A stretch of DNA of 64,000 nucleotides from Anastatus disparis. Taxonomy: Eukaryota; Arthropoda; Insecta; Hymenoptera; Eupelmidae. Numbering within the stretch: position 1 is the stretch's first letter; each line of letters opens with the position of its first letter. The stretch is from NCBI GenBank assembly GCA_017163975.1, contig JAFFSR010000281.1:682001-746000 (forward strand), in the 5' to 3' direction. Positions 13,031 through 26,330 of this stretch are shown piece by piece. The notes below the pieces were generated by a model. The model was given only the letters and a program-made list of their open reading frames with translations, did not search any database and had not been told where the DNA came from. The translations under genes and the position numbers were made by a program.

Positions 13031-15691
13031 TGTCAAGTATTGAATGTCGTTACAAACAATCAAATACAACATGATTAACAAGGCAAAATCTTTCAATTAA
13101 CATTTAATTTCCTGATCCGATAATAGAGAGTCGATTTGTTAAACTTAAATTCCGTTATATCATTTTATTTTTATGATCTGTTAAATTGAAATCGAATGAT
13201 GAACCTTGACTATACTCGAGAGCGTACAATCATTTTGAAGAGAGAGCGAGAGAGTTCACGAACTTTTACTCCAATTTCAAATTGATAAAGATAATTTTTT
13301 ACGATTATAGAAAAATCGAACTCTCTTTTAAGAATGATACTTCTTTTTTAAAACTCTCTTTTTCCCTATCGCTATCGCTCTCTAACGTTTGATCTACTTT
13401 TTCATCGACTTTTAAAGCTTCTTTCTCTCGTATTTATTGTCATCTTTTAGTTTGATGACGTTTTGAAGATGATAAAACGTATGTTTTATCAAATTGTTTC
13501 TTTAACTTCAATTGATATTGTGTTTCGCTTAAAGATTATTTCTCAGATAATTAAATTTAATTGAATAACATGTTTTCTCTTTACTAAATTCTATTAATGA
13601 TCTATTTAATGTCGAGGGAATTAATAGTTTCTTATTTATAATTATTTCCTATCTTGAGCTTTATTTTGATTTAAAAAAATTAATACGCGATCTGATAAAT
13701 ATAACGTTTATTTGTTGATAATCAAATGAATGAAATATTAAACTTGTGTAACGATAATATCAAGTTGATTGAAATATACATGAAAACAGATATTTTTAAT
13801 ATATTTAAATTAATGTCAAATACGGTATTTCTTTATTAAAAATTAATAAATTTCATAATTATATAAAGTTTCCCATAAAACGTAAAAAACGTTCATAGAA
13901 TATTTAATAAAAAAAAAAAATTGGTAATTTTAAAAGACTTCAAACATCGCGAAAATTAATTAAAATTTTAATAATAAAAATACCTGTCGCTTTGGCATTT
14001 AACATTTAATCAAATAGATGATTAAAAAACTATTGGTTAAAATGTTCAAAGCCATCTCTCCACGGGGTTATATGAAGAGAGCATAAGTGAGAAAATTAGA
14101 GAGCAAAGAGAGATAACATAAAGCATTGATTTACCATGAAACAATGATTAAAATGTGCTTTATCAAATTCAAGTATTCAAGTGTTTTCCAATGACCATGA
14201 AATTGTTAACACAAAGTTCCCTCTACCCCTATATCTAACCCCCTTGACAAAAGCCGTCTCTCTATATATACCTTAAACCTCATGCCCCTTTCGCTCTTTT
14301 ATCTATACTTTCTATAGTAGGCAACCTCGGAATGCTTTTGTCGTGAGAATACAACTTTACGCTAGCAAGAGCGCGAGGAACTCAATTAGGAAAATTGGCA
14401 AATGTAATTTTGGAATTTCGCGTGTATATATATATATATATACATATATAAATGTATAGGGTAGTGGTATGTCAGCTTCATTATAACGCTTCGACGATTA
14501 TGCAACGTCTACCTGATGTGCTCAAATTTGTTGAGGTGTGTGTTCATATAATTAACGGAATGTTTTTTGTTTTTTATTTTTAGATTTATATGCTAAACAA
14601 GGAGGCTGGAAAAATTAAAGAGGAGGCCATTATATCTCTGTCCTTTTCTAATCAAACAATTTATTATTTCCAATAGCTTATAATTGCAATAAAAAATAAA
14701 TAAATAGAAAGTTATATCTTATATTATAAAAAACAATATTTTTTTTATGAAGAAAAATAAATTTTATTGCTTCATTTTAAAAAAAAAATTTTAAAACCAA
14801 GTATTCTATAACCTTTATTTTGAAAGTTTTTCATATTTTTCTTGAAAACAAAGAAATAAAATTAATTTTTTTCAAATATAAAATAATTTTTTTTATGATA
14901 TTAGATACGACTTTCTCTTCATTTTTTGCTGCAATTGTATTATTTTTTACAAAAAATAAATTCTGTGATTAAAAAAAGACAGAAATATGCAACATCCTTT
15001 CAAACTAAAAATAAAATTGAAGTGGTATCGAATCCTCTAAAATGAATAAATATACTTATTAGGAAAATGGGACATATTAAATAGGCACTGTGTATTACAA
15101 AAAATATAAATTATTACAATTAAATAACTTTTACGAAATTTTGCAACTTATTTTTTTCCTCGTAAGAACATAGAAATGTTACTGACATCCGTTATCAAAG
15201 GTTTGTGCATAATTAAAGTTGGTATTTTCTCGACATTAAGTATTCCTTTAGAAAGTTTGAACTTTGATTATATATTTTCTCTAGTATCTAAACATGACTT
15301 GTCAAAGAAGAAGTATTACTTATATGAATTATTCAAACTTTAAATTTTCCAAGCTGACAAATTTATAGAAAATATTTTAATCTTTAAAGTTTCTTTAATT
15401 TCATTAGTTAATCTAAATAGAAAAATTTATTTATAATTTAGGGTCATTTTAATATTTAATTTATTGTTTTCTCTATGATAAAAATTTTTCTAGCTGACCA
15501 GAAAAAAATAAAAATTTTTGATTCTTGAATATTAAATTGAAAAATTTTTTTTTTGCTAACTTACTAATAGAAAACTTAAATTTTAATCGTTAAATTGAAA
15601 TTAAAATTTTTTTTTAACTTTTGATTCATGTTTCATATACATCATGTATTAACAGAATACATCCTATATCAATGAAAATTGATACTTTATT
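13031..15691. other. Non-coding stretch, no gene seen
   Basis: AT-rich. A (TA)n tract lies at 14425-14442. The less A/T-biased patch 14220-14400 (pyrimidine-rich, then GCAAGAGCGCGAGG) has no open frame I can support and may be regulatory. Confidence 0.5.
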
Positions 15692-15896
15692 TGTTTTTTT
15701 TTTATTTATTTAACGCCGTTGTATTTATGCTGTCATTACGATGCTAATTAACGACGGAGGTCATTATTGTGTTTGTGAACAAAGTACATGTAACAAGTAC
15801 AGTGGTGCTTGCATTAATCAGCCGAGAGCGGGATTCGAACTCGGACCCTCGAGATTATGAATCTATCACTCTGCCGACTGAGCCACTGACGACCTC
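15692..15896 (-). mobile_element. tRNA-derived SINE, copy 2
   Basis: On the minus strand it starts GAGGTCGTCAGTGGCTCAGT, with A box TGGCTCAGTCGG (15874-15885) and B box GAGTTCGAATCCC (15830-15842). A family-specific body follows, ending TTAGCATCGTAATGACAGCA, TAAATACAACGGCGTTA and a poly-A/AAATA tail (plus-strand T run 15693-15710). The tRNA-like head plus unrelated body and A tail define a SINE transcribed by RNA polymerase III. Best preserved copy in the window. Confidence 0.88.
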
Positions 15897-18800
15897 AGAT
15901 CTTGTCATTTCATTTAATAATGTGATTTCTAAAATTTGTAAATAACGTTTTTAATTGAATGAAAGGAATAATTTTCATCTGTGTGTCGAGTTCATGTTTT
16001 GATTATGAATCTGTAAATCGTAATATAAATGCATCAAGTGTAAAATGTGGAAAATTGGTTTGAAAAAATTTTGATATTTTTAAGAACTGTTTTTATTATA
16101 AGAAAAAACAAGATTTATTAACATTTCATTAATAATTTTAAAAGTTTAATGTGTTTTCTAATTCTTAAATTCGTATTGACTCGAATATCATGCAGTTGTA
16201 TAAACAATTTTTTTATAATAAAAATAAAAAATCAATTATTTCAAATTACGAAACGATAAAATAAAATTTTTTACTTGTTATTTCATATAAGTAAATTATA
16301 ATAAATAAATCATAAATTTTTTTTTTCATTACAGTACATTGTGCTTGAATATTATTTAAAAAAATCGAATATTGTTGCTTTATATTTAGTTTCTAAACTT
16401 TTTATTATCGGACAAACCGGTGACACAACTTTTTCTCGATATGTCATACAAACATACAGGACCGACAAATAATGAATACAAATATATATACATAAACATA
16501 TCACCAAAACGTATAAACATATCGAAGTATATTTTATACTTTACAAAACTCATATTCATGCATGATTTTAAAAAAAAGTAAAAAAAAAATCTCAGTCCAT
16601 CCAAACATTAAAACTTTGGGATAAAAAATTTCAGAAATTTTTGAAATACATAAATCTAAAGTTGCAAAAAAAGTAAAGAAAAAAATCATGTAAAAGTAGA
16701 CAATCTTGAAAAAAAAGAGTCTGAAATATTTCTTTGAAAGAAAATTTTTTGTAAAAGGTCGTATAAAAAAATAATGTAAAGTAAAAGAAAACTCGAACCA
16801 ATCCCTTCTGTATAAAATTTTTATAAAATACTAAAGTATATTCAAACAAGTACGTTTCTCCCAGCATAAATTAAACGAAGATCTCAAGCGTCAATTATAT
16901 CCAAAAGCAAACAACAATTATTCGTAGAACAGGAACTTAAGTCAATGTAATTGAAATGTTTTTAATAAACACAAGCGAAGCAAAAATTTTTCTGTGCTCT
17001 TTTAAAACCGGTAAATCTCAAACGTTAGATATCTTGAAAAATCGCTTGTACCATTATGAAATCAACCAATTACACACGTCGACATAAGATTGACATTTAA
17101 ATTTAAATTAAATTCTTTCCGTTTCATTTTACTTTCGCATAGTTTTTTTTCTTCGTTCTTTTTCACGATTCGAGCAATTAATGTAACAAAAGAAAAAAAA
17201 GAGCTACGAAATAAAATGTTAGAATGACTGACATAAATTAAGTAAACATTTAATTGAACTTTTATAACCATAAATTTTTTCATTTCAATTTACCCTATGC
17301 TTCAGAATATCCATACTCGTGTAGATATTTTCTTTATAAGGAATTTATGTGTCTTGATAATTACGAGCTGCTAATGTTAATAGTATAAAGTTAAAATTGA
17401 AGAAAATCAAGAGAACTTGTTTTCATATCAGCGTGTTACGTATGGCATTAATTAAGGTATTCATGTCGATAAAGTTTTATTCAAAATAAGAAAAATCTGA
17501 AATGTTGCTTAAAATTTTGCTGAATAAAAATCATTAATTACGCGAGGTGATAAATCCGCATTTTAATGTGAGATATTATTTTATATTAAATTATAAAATT
17601 GAAGGATTTATTTTAATTTTATAATGTGGTTTATTAAAGATACTATGTATGTTTTCTTATCGATAATTAAACTTGATCATTTGATTAACAAACTTCCTTT
17701 TCACATTAAAATGAAGTTTTGTACTTCTTTTATGTTCAGACTTAATAAATTTTTGAAATTCAATAAATTTTGAAGTAGTTTATATTTTTTTTTATTTTCT
17801 TACATAATCTGTTACAAGAGTATAAATTTAAACTGCTATTATTTTAGCTACCATAACATTAGAATTTTTTCCAAACAAAAATTTTATAATAACGCATAAT
17901 AAATTATTGCTATCTCTGTACATTCAATTAAAAATTTACAAAGGAACATAAATTCCGCATAAAATTATAATCTTGCAAAAGAAAAAACAAAGATTTATAC
18001 GTCATTAAAAGATATCGCACGTATGTAAAGTACATTTTCGCTAATGCAATTTATCCATATCGAATTATATCGTTATTTTTACAAAATTTCGTTCTGACTT
18101 TCTTAAGTAACGAATATAATCTTATAATATATAAGTGCATAAAAATCCGTATAACATGACTTAAGTAACGCTGATATAAAGCACATATGCATATGTTTAT
18201 TAAGCGTAACAAGATCATTAAATACATGTTGTTTTCCTTTATTAAAATCATTATTGAAAATTGAGTTGTACGGCGTTTATGGTTCGTCATTTTTTTTTCA
18301 TCACAATCCATTTAAGCAATGAATAACAGTTATTATTTAAATTGATTTATTGACATTCGGTTTAGAATAAAAAAATTAAATTATACTAGATACTAGTTTT
18401 AAAAATTTATATTGAGAATTAATTCATGAAATTTTAATTGAGTTTTAGAATGATTTAATAAAACTTTCACTTTTTATTGATAGTTGAGTATTTAATATAG
18501 CATTTTTGTTCGGTGGAATGAAATTTAAATATTCATATTTGGAAAAATAGCAAAAATATAAAATCATCAACGGAATTTAATTAAAAATGTGTCAATGAAA
18601 TCATTCTTTTTTATGGTCGTTTATAAATTTAGCTAGGCGAAAAAAAAATAACCACGTTCATAATGGCTCTGATCTTGTATTAGTCACCAAATGTTATTGT
18701 TTTATTTTTGAAATTTGATTTATTTATTTTTTCAATTTTGAGAACAAAACAACGAAATTCAATCAAACCATTATATTTTTAAAACATTTTATTTTTTTAT

Positions 18801-21800
18801 GCTATAAATATAAGGTTTGAAAATTAAAAAAAATTTTAGTATGTTTATTTTGTGTACATATATGTTCACATTCCCACAATTTTTGTGTCATCATGTATAC
18901 GAATTTTTGAACCATTTCAAATTTTTAATTTTTATTTTGAAATTTCCGTTTGTGACAACTTATTGAAAGTTTGGGTTTTCAAGATTAACATATTATCAAT
19001 AATGATGATTAAAATTATAACGAAATTCGAAAATTTGTTTTAATTGATACTATATAATTATATTTGACATTTCATAAATACAAAAGTAGATTAATTATGA
19101 AATATAACGATTGAAAACTATTTTTATTATTACTCCACAAGGAGTAATAACCAACTTTCTGCAAATTTTTTTAAATACAAATGTCACCATAAATTGTAAT
19201 AATTACATGGGACACGAAACGAATATTTTTATTAAAACCACATAATTGATCGAGAGCATATTTAAAAATCTCATTATAATCTCGTTCCATAAGTACATGA
19301 CAAAATAAGAGCCAGCCAATTTTAATCATGATTTACATCTTTATAAAATCCTGAAATATTTCAAGAAAGAAAAAAACCCAAAAGCTTACATGACACTAAT
19401 AAATCGTTCCATCGTGTCAATTAATGAAAGCAAAGTAAAAAAAAGAAGCGCAAAAAAATAAAGGAAAAGACATTGTAACATTAATCGATGCGGTACTTCA
19501 TTCACATAAATAAACTCGCAACATTTCTTCCGTCCACGAATAAACCGTCGTATATAGTAATAAAAGTTTTTCATGTTCAAGAGAGGAAAAAAAGAGAGGA
19601 AAAAAAAGAGAAATAAAATAAAACAAGTGTTCTTAGAAATCTGCGACGAATAATTCATTGCGTGCAAGAATATTGTCGACACAGAATGACCTAGACACAA
19701 AACGCTACGAGAACACTTTTCATTTCTATTTACGTTTCTTCAGACGCCTTTCATTATACTTTTATTTTTTTTTCATCTTTTTTTCATCTTTTTTCTTCTT
19801 TTTTTTAACTCGAATGATGACGGAACTCGATCACGTTATATACGAGGCTTTAACGATGCCTGTGTGTTGATTTATGACATAATTTAAATCGTTCATACTT
19901 GTTTCACGATTGTCATTTGTAAGTATCTTGTTTATGCATGAAGTCATTATACCAGGATTCTGATTATTGTAGGTTGAAAAAATAAATGTTATACTCTGGT
20001 ATTTTTTTTTCCTTTCTTTCTTCTCTTTTTCAACTCTGTTGTTGGTATGAAAAGAAGTTTTATCAAGATAATTTAATTGTGAATAAAATTATGCTGATTG
20101 AATTTAAATGATACCAGTATTACTAATTATTATTTATATTTATTTTTTATAATTCTTTTTCACATTGCTATACGTCGACAGAAACTATTTTTACCATACC
20201 TATTAATTATTTTTTACGAATAAAAAATAGAAACTATTTTAAGTCGATCAGAATAAATTGCTATAGTTTAAATATCTTGAATTAATTGTTAGTTGAATTA
20301 AATTTTATAAAATTAATTAAACGCCAATAAAAAAAAAAAAAATTACTAAAATTGTATAGACTCTAATTCTCCATGTACGCATATAACAACAAACGATAAA
20401 GCCATTATAAAAGAGTTCGGATAAAATTAACAAACAATTCGAACTGAGTCATAATTGAAAGATAGACACGCTTTGAATTAAACATGACGTTTAAATCGTT
20501 GCTAATGGTTTATCTAATTTGCGATTCATCATCAGTGTTATTTCTTTTGTAATCCCATCGTTTAGCATTGAGGTTATTCGAACTTTGTGTATTAAAAGTT
20601 TATATACCTTTTTAGCTTTTTTTTTCCTCTGTATTTCCGCTATCATTGCTCGTGGGTATCAATTAGCTGTTGGCTCACTGTCATTACAAGATCAAATATT
20701 TAATTTTACTAAATATATAGATGGAAAGTGTCAATTTTGTACCATTAAAATTATAGATGCCATTTGTATGTTTGATATTTATAAAATACATGCATTGTTA
20801 AAAAAGACATGGAGTTGAATGCGTGTACTTTAATTTCTAAATAAATTTGCACATGAAATTTAATGTTTTGATCATTAAAGTGATACTAAAGTATAATACG
20901 CATGAAAATTTAGTTGTATTAACATAAATTTAATGCTGATTATTGCTTAAGAATTTTTATATTTTTCTATTATTTTAGCGTAGGTTTGCATGAAATTTGT
21001 TTCCAGTGCGTACATGAAATTTAATATGTAAATGGAAAATAAATTTCATGTGATTCTACATCGCATTTATTTTTATTCGCATTATACTTTGACATCACTT
21101 AAATGGTCGAAACGCACGTAAGTGTAGATTTCGTTAAAAACTTAATGTGCAAATCTTGTTGAAAACTGCATTGAATTTCAAGTGTTGTATTCTTTTTCAC
21201 AATGCAAATTAAATAAAAAAATTTTTCGTGATATTGCATTAATCATTGATACTTTCTAAATTCCAATTCTTTTAACAAATGATGAAGATGATGGACTAAC
21301 TAGCAGAATATATAAACTCCGGATTACGAATTTTGTTAAAGCACGAAAATATGAATAGATATAAATTTATAGACTCCAACGTTTAATAAATTCTGGATAT
21401 AGCAATAAGAAGATTAGTATTGTTTTAAGAGACTGCAAATGAGCACATGTTTATCTTATAAAACACGTAAAAATAGCACCAACAATTTAAGAAAAATTCT
21501 TTAATTTAAACTTTGTTCTAAAGTTATGTGGATTAGATTATGTATTAAAAATTATATATCTTATAGCCCATTTAATACTGAAACAATGTTAATTTTTATT
21601 ATATCTTGTAATTATTGCTATTAAACAACCTAACTTTGAATCTACCGAGCGTTTAAGTCTAAAACCTCAACTTTTTCAGATTTTTATGCAAGATGCATCT
21701 TTTAAGACTTTAGAAAAATTCATAATTTAAATTTCTGACACTCTTATGGTAAGTATTGCTTAAAAGGTACGTTACTATATGACTATTAATTTATTTAAAA

Positions 21801-24800
21801 TAAATTTTTTTAAAATAAAATGAATTAATATTGCGTCTTTAATAATTATTAATAATGTTTTTATTAATCTTTCATTTAATGCAATATATGAGAAATGGGA
21901 GAAAAGAAAAAGCCGATTATATAATATTTATCTAGCTAATGTTGTCTCACTTATTGAATAACCATACAGCGAATAGTGATAAGCGTAGGCGTTAGCGATA
22001 TTCTCAAGCTTAGCGCCATCAGTTTAAAGTGTACCGACTGACAGCCTCCGATATGAGTTTTCAAGCGCCATCTTTTACATACACATCTAACTATAGTGAA
22101 ATTCTCGTTTGATTATCTCTCCACGGTCTACAAGGTAGAAAACTTTGAATAATCCTACTTTATTATTATGTCGGATTTTATTGTATACCTGTTTATTTTA
22201 TAAATAGTTTGCAACGTAATAAATAGTGCGATGATTTTTGGATTTACTTTTTCTAGAGTATAACAGAGATATATTTGTAAACAGGTTTTAAAAGTTAATT
22301 TTTGTTTTAATTTAACGAAATTTTAATTGTAATTAAAAATTTTATTAGCTTAATGGAAAAATTTGTTATTACATCCATTATTGTAAATTGCATATTAATA
22401 AAATATAGTTCAAACATTCAATAAAAATAGAATTAAAAGTAAGAGATTAAATTCTTTTAATATCTTTTTTTGATTAATTTGCAACAAGAAATAAAATAAT
22501 TTATTCTTTATTTATCAATCAAACATAAAATTTTCAAAAAAATTTATATATTAAAAAATTATATCGAAATCTTTGAGAACGCTTTTTAATGGTACTTTTA
22601 TAAAATGAAAAATCAATGCAAAGAGATAATTAAAAAAAAATGAGAATCTCTTTTACAAATCTTTCAATCGGATGAAAAATGGATATCTTTTTTTTTAATT
22701 TAAATATCATCAATAGGTTAATCATCACTGTCATATAAGCTTAATACTTGCTAATAATCATAACATTTTTTCCATCGTCTCAACTAACTTAGGAAAGTAT
22801 CATACAATTAGTTTTATTTCATCGAGAACAAGTACAATTTGTTCCGTGCATATGACTAATAATATACGACTTATTTAATACTGTCGAGTATTGACACTAA
22901 ATGTAACAGAAAAAAAATAATAAAATAAAAAGAAATAAAGACTAGGCTATAAAGTATATGTATAAAGTTGAAGAGTCGTTAACTAGGAGGAGCTGTGAAG
23001 GGTTGTTTATGAGTCCTTGAATTTTCAATGCTTTTTTTTCTCTCTTTAAATTCTGAACTAACGGAAGAATGATGAGCCATTTCACGCCGAGTAGAGTGTT
23101 AGAATTTTGTACGAACGAAATTAATTTGAATTTTTCTTTCCGTAAAAAAAATATGTTTAAGAAAAAAAATTTCAATAAGAAATCTTACTTTTTATTTGCA
23201 TTTTAATATTTTTGCAAATAATTTTATATTTTGTTTCGACAAAAATTGTTCAATTGAGTTATCCGAATTTAAAAATTTTTTATATGAAAAAATTTGTGAA
23301 AATAGACCCTATTATATAAAGTATTCAAATGTGACAAAATTTCAATTCTGGATAACCAATTTGTAAAAAAAACAAAAGTTGTAAAAAATTTTATAAAAGG
23401 TGAATTGATAAACAGTCGAAGGGATAAAACAACAAATAAAAATGGTGCACCATTTGAAAAAACAAAACACGAAATTACAGACATTAAATCAACAATTTAA
23501 GTCAGACTAAAAAAATTTATAACATAACTTGTTGCAAGATGCTACTATTTTTTAATCTGTGCTTTAATTTGAATAAATATAAAAATTAATCTAGAGATAA
23601 TTAACGTAAAAGCATAATGTTGAGAGTTTTGCAGTAAAAGAAACAAGAATATGTAAATAACATATTGAAAGTGAACTATGTAAGCGAAAAAGAAATCCAT
23701 TTTTACGCTGAGCTAGAAAATCCTTTCATTTAATATGAACAAGAAAAGATTTTTATGTTACAAAATTTATTTAAAATTAATAATTCAATAATATTCTTAT
23801 TTGATACGTATATTACAATTTTTTATAAATGACTATCGTATAGAAACTTATATTGAAATAATAAAAGATTTTACAAAACGTAGGTTTGAATAAAAGATGA
23901 GCCATATGAAGTTGAAGTGTTTAAGGTAGAATAAACGCCAAATTCATATTGATTTTAAGTTGGAATAAAATTTACCGTGTATTTTTTTTACCCAACATGT
24001 TTTTAAAAGCTAATTCAATTGACTTCTCAACTTTAATATTTTCTTTTCAATCTAATTATAACATTGCATAATTAAAAGGTAAAATAAAGAATTTTAATTT
24101 TTGTATAAAATGGGGATTGTTACCAAAGGTTATTGAATAAGATAATAATGTATATATTAATTTATTTAATCAAAATATATTTAAAATAAAAAGGTTAATT
24201 GAATTAATTATATACCTTAAAAAATTAATAATTAACTTTACGACTATCGATGACATATCTGTTGTTACCAATTAGTACATCATCCTAATTTGTTCGAAAC
24301 ATGTAATAATTAATTCATTTAAAAGCTATACCTGCAGCACTTTCAAAAGATTGTACAAATGTTATTAATTGGTAATTTGTATTTATTACCATGTCGCATA
24401 CATTGATTTTGGAAATTGGTTTTGTATATATCATTATAAATGATAATTTATCCGTTACATAATATATAATGTCATCATTCTTTGTCATATAATATGGTTA
24501 TGGTATACTGTCAGATATTTGTAATGATTAGATTTCTTCCGATTTGAATTTTCTTGTGTCATTTACAAATTTCTATTCCTGACATAATATTATTATTTGA
24601 GATAAATATTGCCTGCTACTAAAAACAGAAAATAAAGTATAAGCATAAATTTTGTTCTCTTGAAAAATTAAGAGATTATGCGAATTTAATTTGATATTTT
24701 GTTAATAACATTATTTACGATTCGCATGATAATATTAAAAACTTCAATTATAAAAGTTATTTTTGGTAATAATCATACAGAATCATTTGTTTAATATAAT

Positions 24801-26225
24801 TAATTAAGCAGTTTCCTGAATTTTTAATCTTTATTTTAAAATATTCCAAAACATCTTCATATTATGCTTTATATTAGTTGAAATGGACGACTGTAATATA
24901 CAGATATTTGAAAAAATTTTTAATTGAGAATAAAAAATTTGGAAAACTGTAATTTTGGTATTTTACATTCCTTTAAATACCACATCTACTTTTTTTTATT
25001 TTTACACTTGTAGATTACAACAACGTTAAGTAGCAGAATTTCATTTAACAAATTAGAAACTGCTTTCTATTAAATATCCTGCAAAATCTTGTAAGTATAG
25101 TAAAAAACTTTAGGAATTTAAAGACTCCCTTTTGTCGACGTTATTTCTTGGTTTCTGATTTATTCATTAGCTTGTATATACAATAAACAATCTTGTTGTG
25201 CTCCAGTTTAATTTCCTCACTTTCTCAGTAATAAAATACATTTTAAATGATAAAGTAGTAAAACTTAATCCTCTTTAGTTTAAATAGAAACAGATAATGT
25301 TGGCATTGCTGTTAAAAAAATATACCTACTTTACTTTCTCATTACAAAAATAAAAAAAGACGTTCGAATGCTCAGAAGTTTTCTTATTTAATTTAGTCTA
25401 ATGTGATAGAAATTTAAAAGCTTAACTCATCTTGCTGATTACTTAAGGAGGCTTTCTACAGTCAAACTCAAAAGATAGTCCGATCGTAGAAATTTTTATT
25501 TTCTAACTATAGTTGAAATTTTTAATGTATTTAAAAAAAAAATTCATTTTGTATAATTATAAACTGTGTTGGATTAAAATTATTTATTTTCATATTCTTT
25601 ATTGATTTATTAACTTAAACATTTAAAATTTCGAGTTGAAGCTAAAAAACAACCGCTTTAAAAAATTGAACTAAAAGTATTTACAGGATAATATTTAATA
25701 ACAATTTTCATTTAAAATTAAAACAAATATTGAATTATCTTAATTACACAAAATCCCTTTATTTTAAAAATTAATTCAATCTGTTAAATTTAATGTATTT
25801 GCGTTTTAAAATATTACGAAAATTGTTGCACGTCAATTTCAAGGATTTCTTGGATTATTTTAATTCTGGCTTTGATTTATAATACATATTTAATCGGAAT
25901 ATAAAATTTATCATATTTTTCATATCATTATGACGTTAAACCGATAGGAAGTACAAAGTATTTATTTATTTATCGTATGAAAACAAAACTGTTACACATT
26001 TTACCGAATTTTCAGTTTTTTAAAAATTTTTATTTAATTTATAGGACAAAAAATTAAATTATATTTTAATCGATAATTTTTCCAAATAAATTACGTTTGA
26101 AAAATTGTTATGCAAAATAAACAATTAAGTATATTACCAATGAATGTTTTCTTATTATATATATTGATCATATTGTTCATATGTATAAAGTTCAAAATAA
26201 TTTACAAAGGTTTGCTTCACTTTAC
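15897..26225. other. Long AT-rich non-coding stretch
   Basis: No gene recognised. The longest open frame, 20519-20818 (+, 99 codons), has hydrophobic N-terminal runs but no family I recognise. A GC-richer patch at 21975-22140 carries two GCGCCATC motifs. The rest is A/T-rich sequence without structure I can support. Confidence 0.5.
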
Positions 26226-26330
26226 ATTATGCTAACTTAGTTTGTGTTACTTATCGTAACTAACTTATCCAAAGAGTAAGACGTTTCACTTTGAAGATTT
26301 AGATTTTGACCTGTTTCTTGATTAATCATA
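26226..26330 (+). repeat. Dispersed repeat family A, copy 1
   Basis: About 105 bp aligning with 54570-54680 in the same orientation at roughly three-quarters identity by eye. Shared blocks: ATTATGCTAA.TTAGTTTGTG, AACTAACTT, AAG.GTAAGA, TTCACTTTG and GACCTGTTTC. An internal inverted repeat (TTAGTT...AACTAA) can form a hairpin. Non-coding. Confidence 0.75.

Noticed and set aside
15830..15885. Possible functional tRNA gene
   Set aside because: A and B boxes are present, but the same head is followed by a shared non-tRNA body and A tail in other copies, so it is a SINE.
20519..20818. 99-codon hydrophobic frame, considered as a chemoreceptor fragment
   Set aside because: No conserved receptor motif is visible, and hydrophobic Phe/Ile/Leu-rich frames are expected by chance in such AT-rich DNA.
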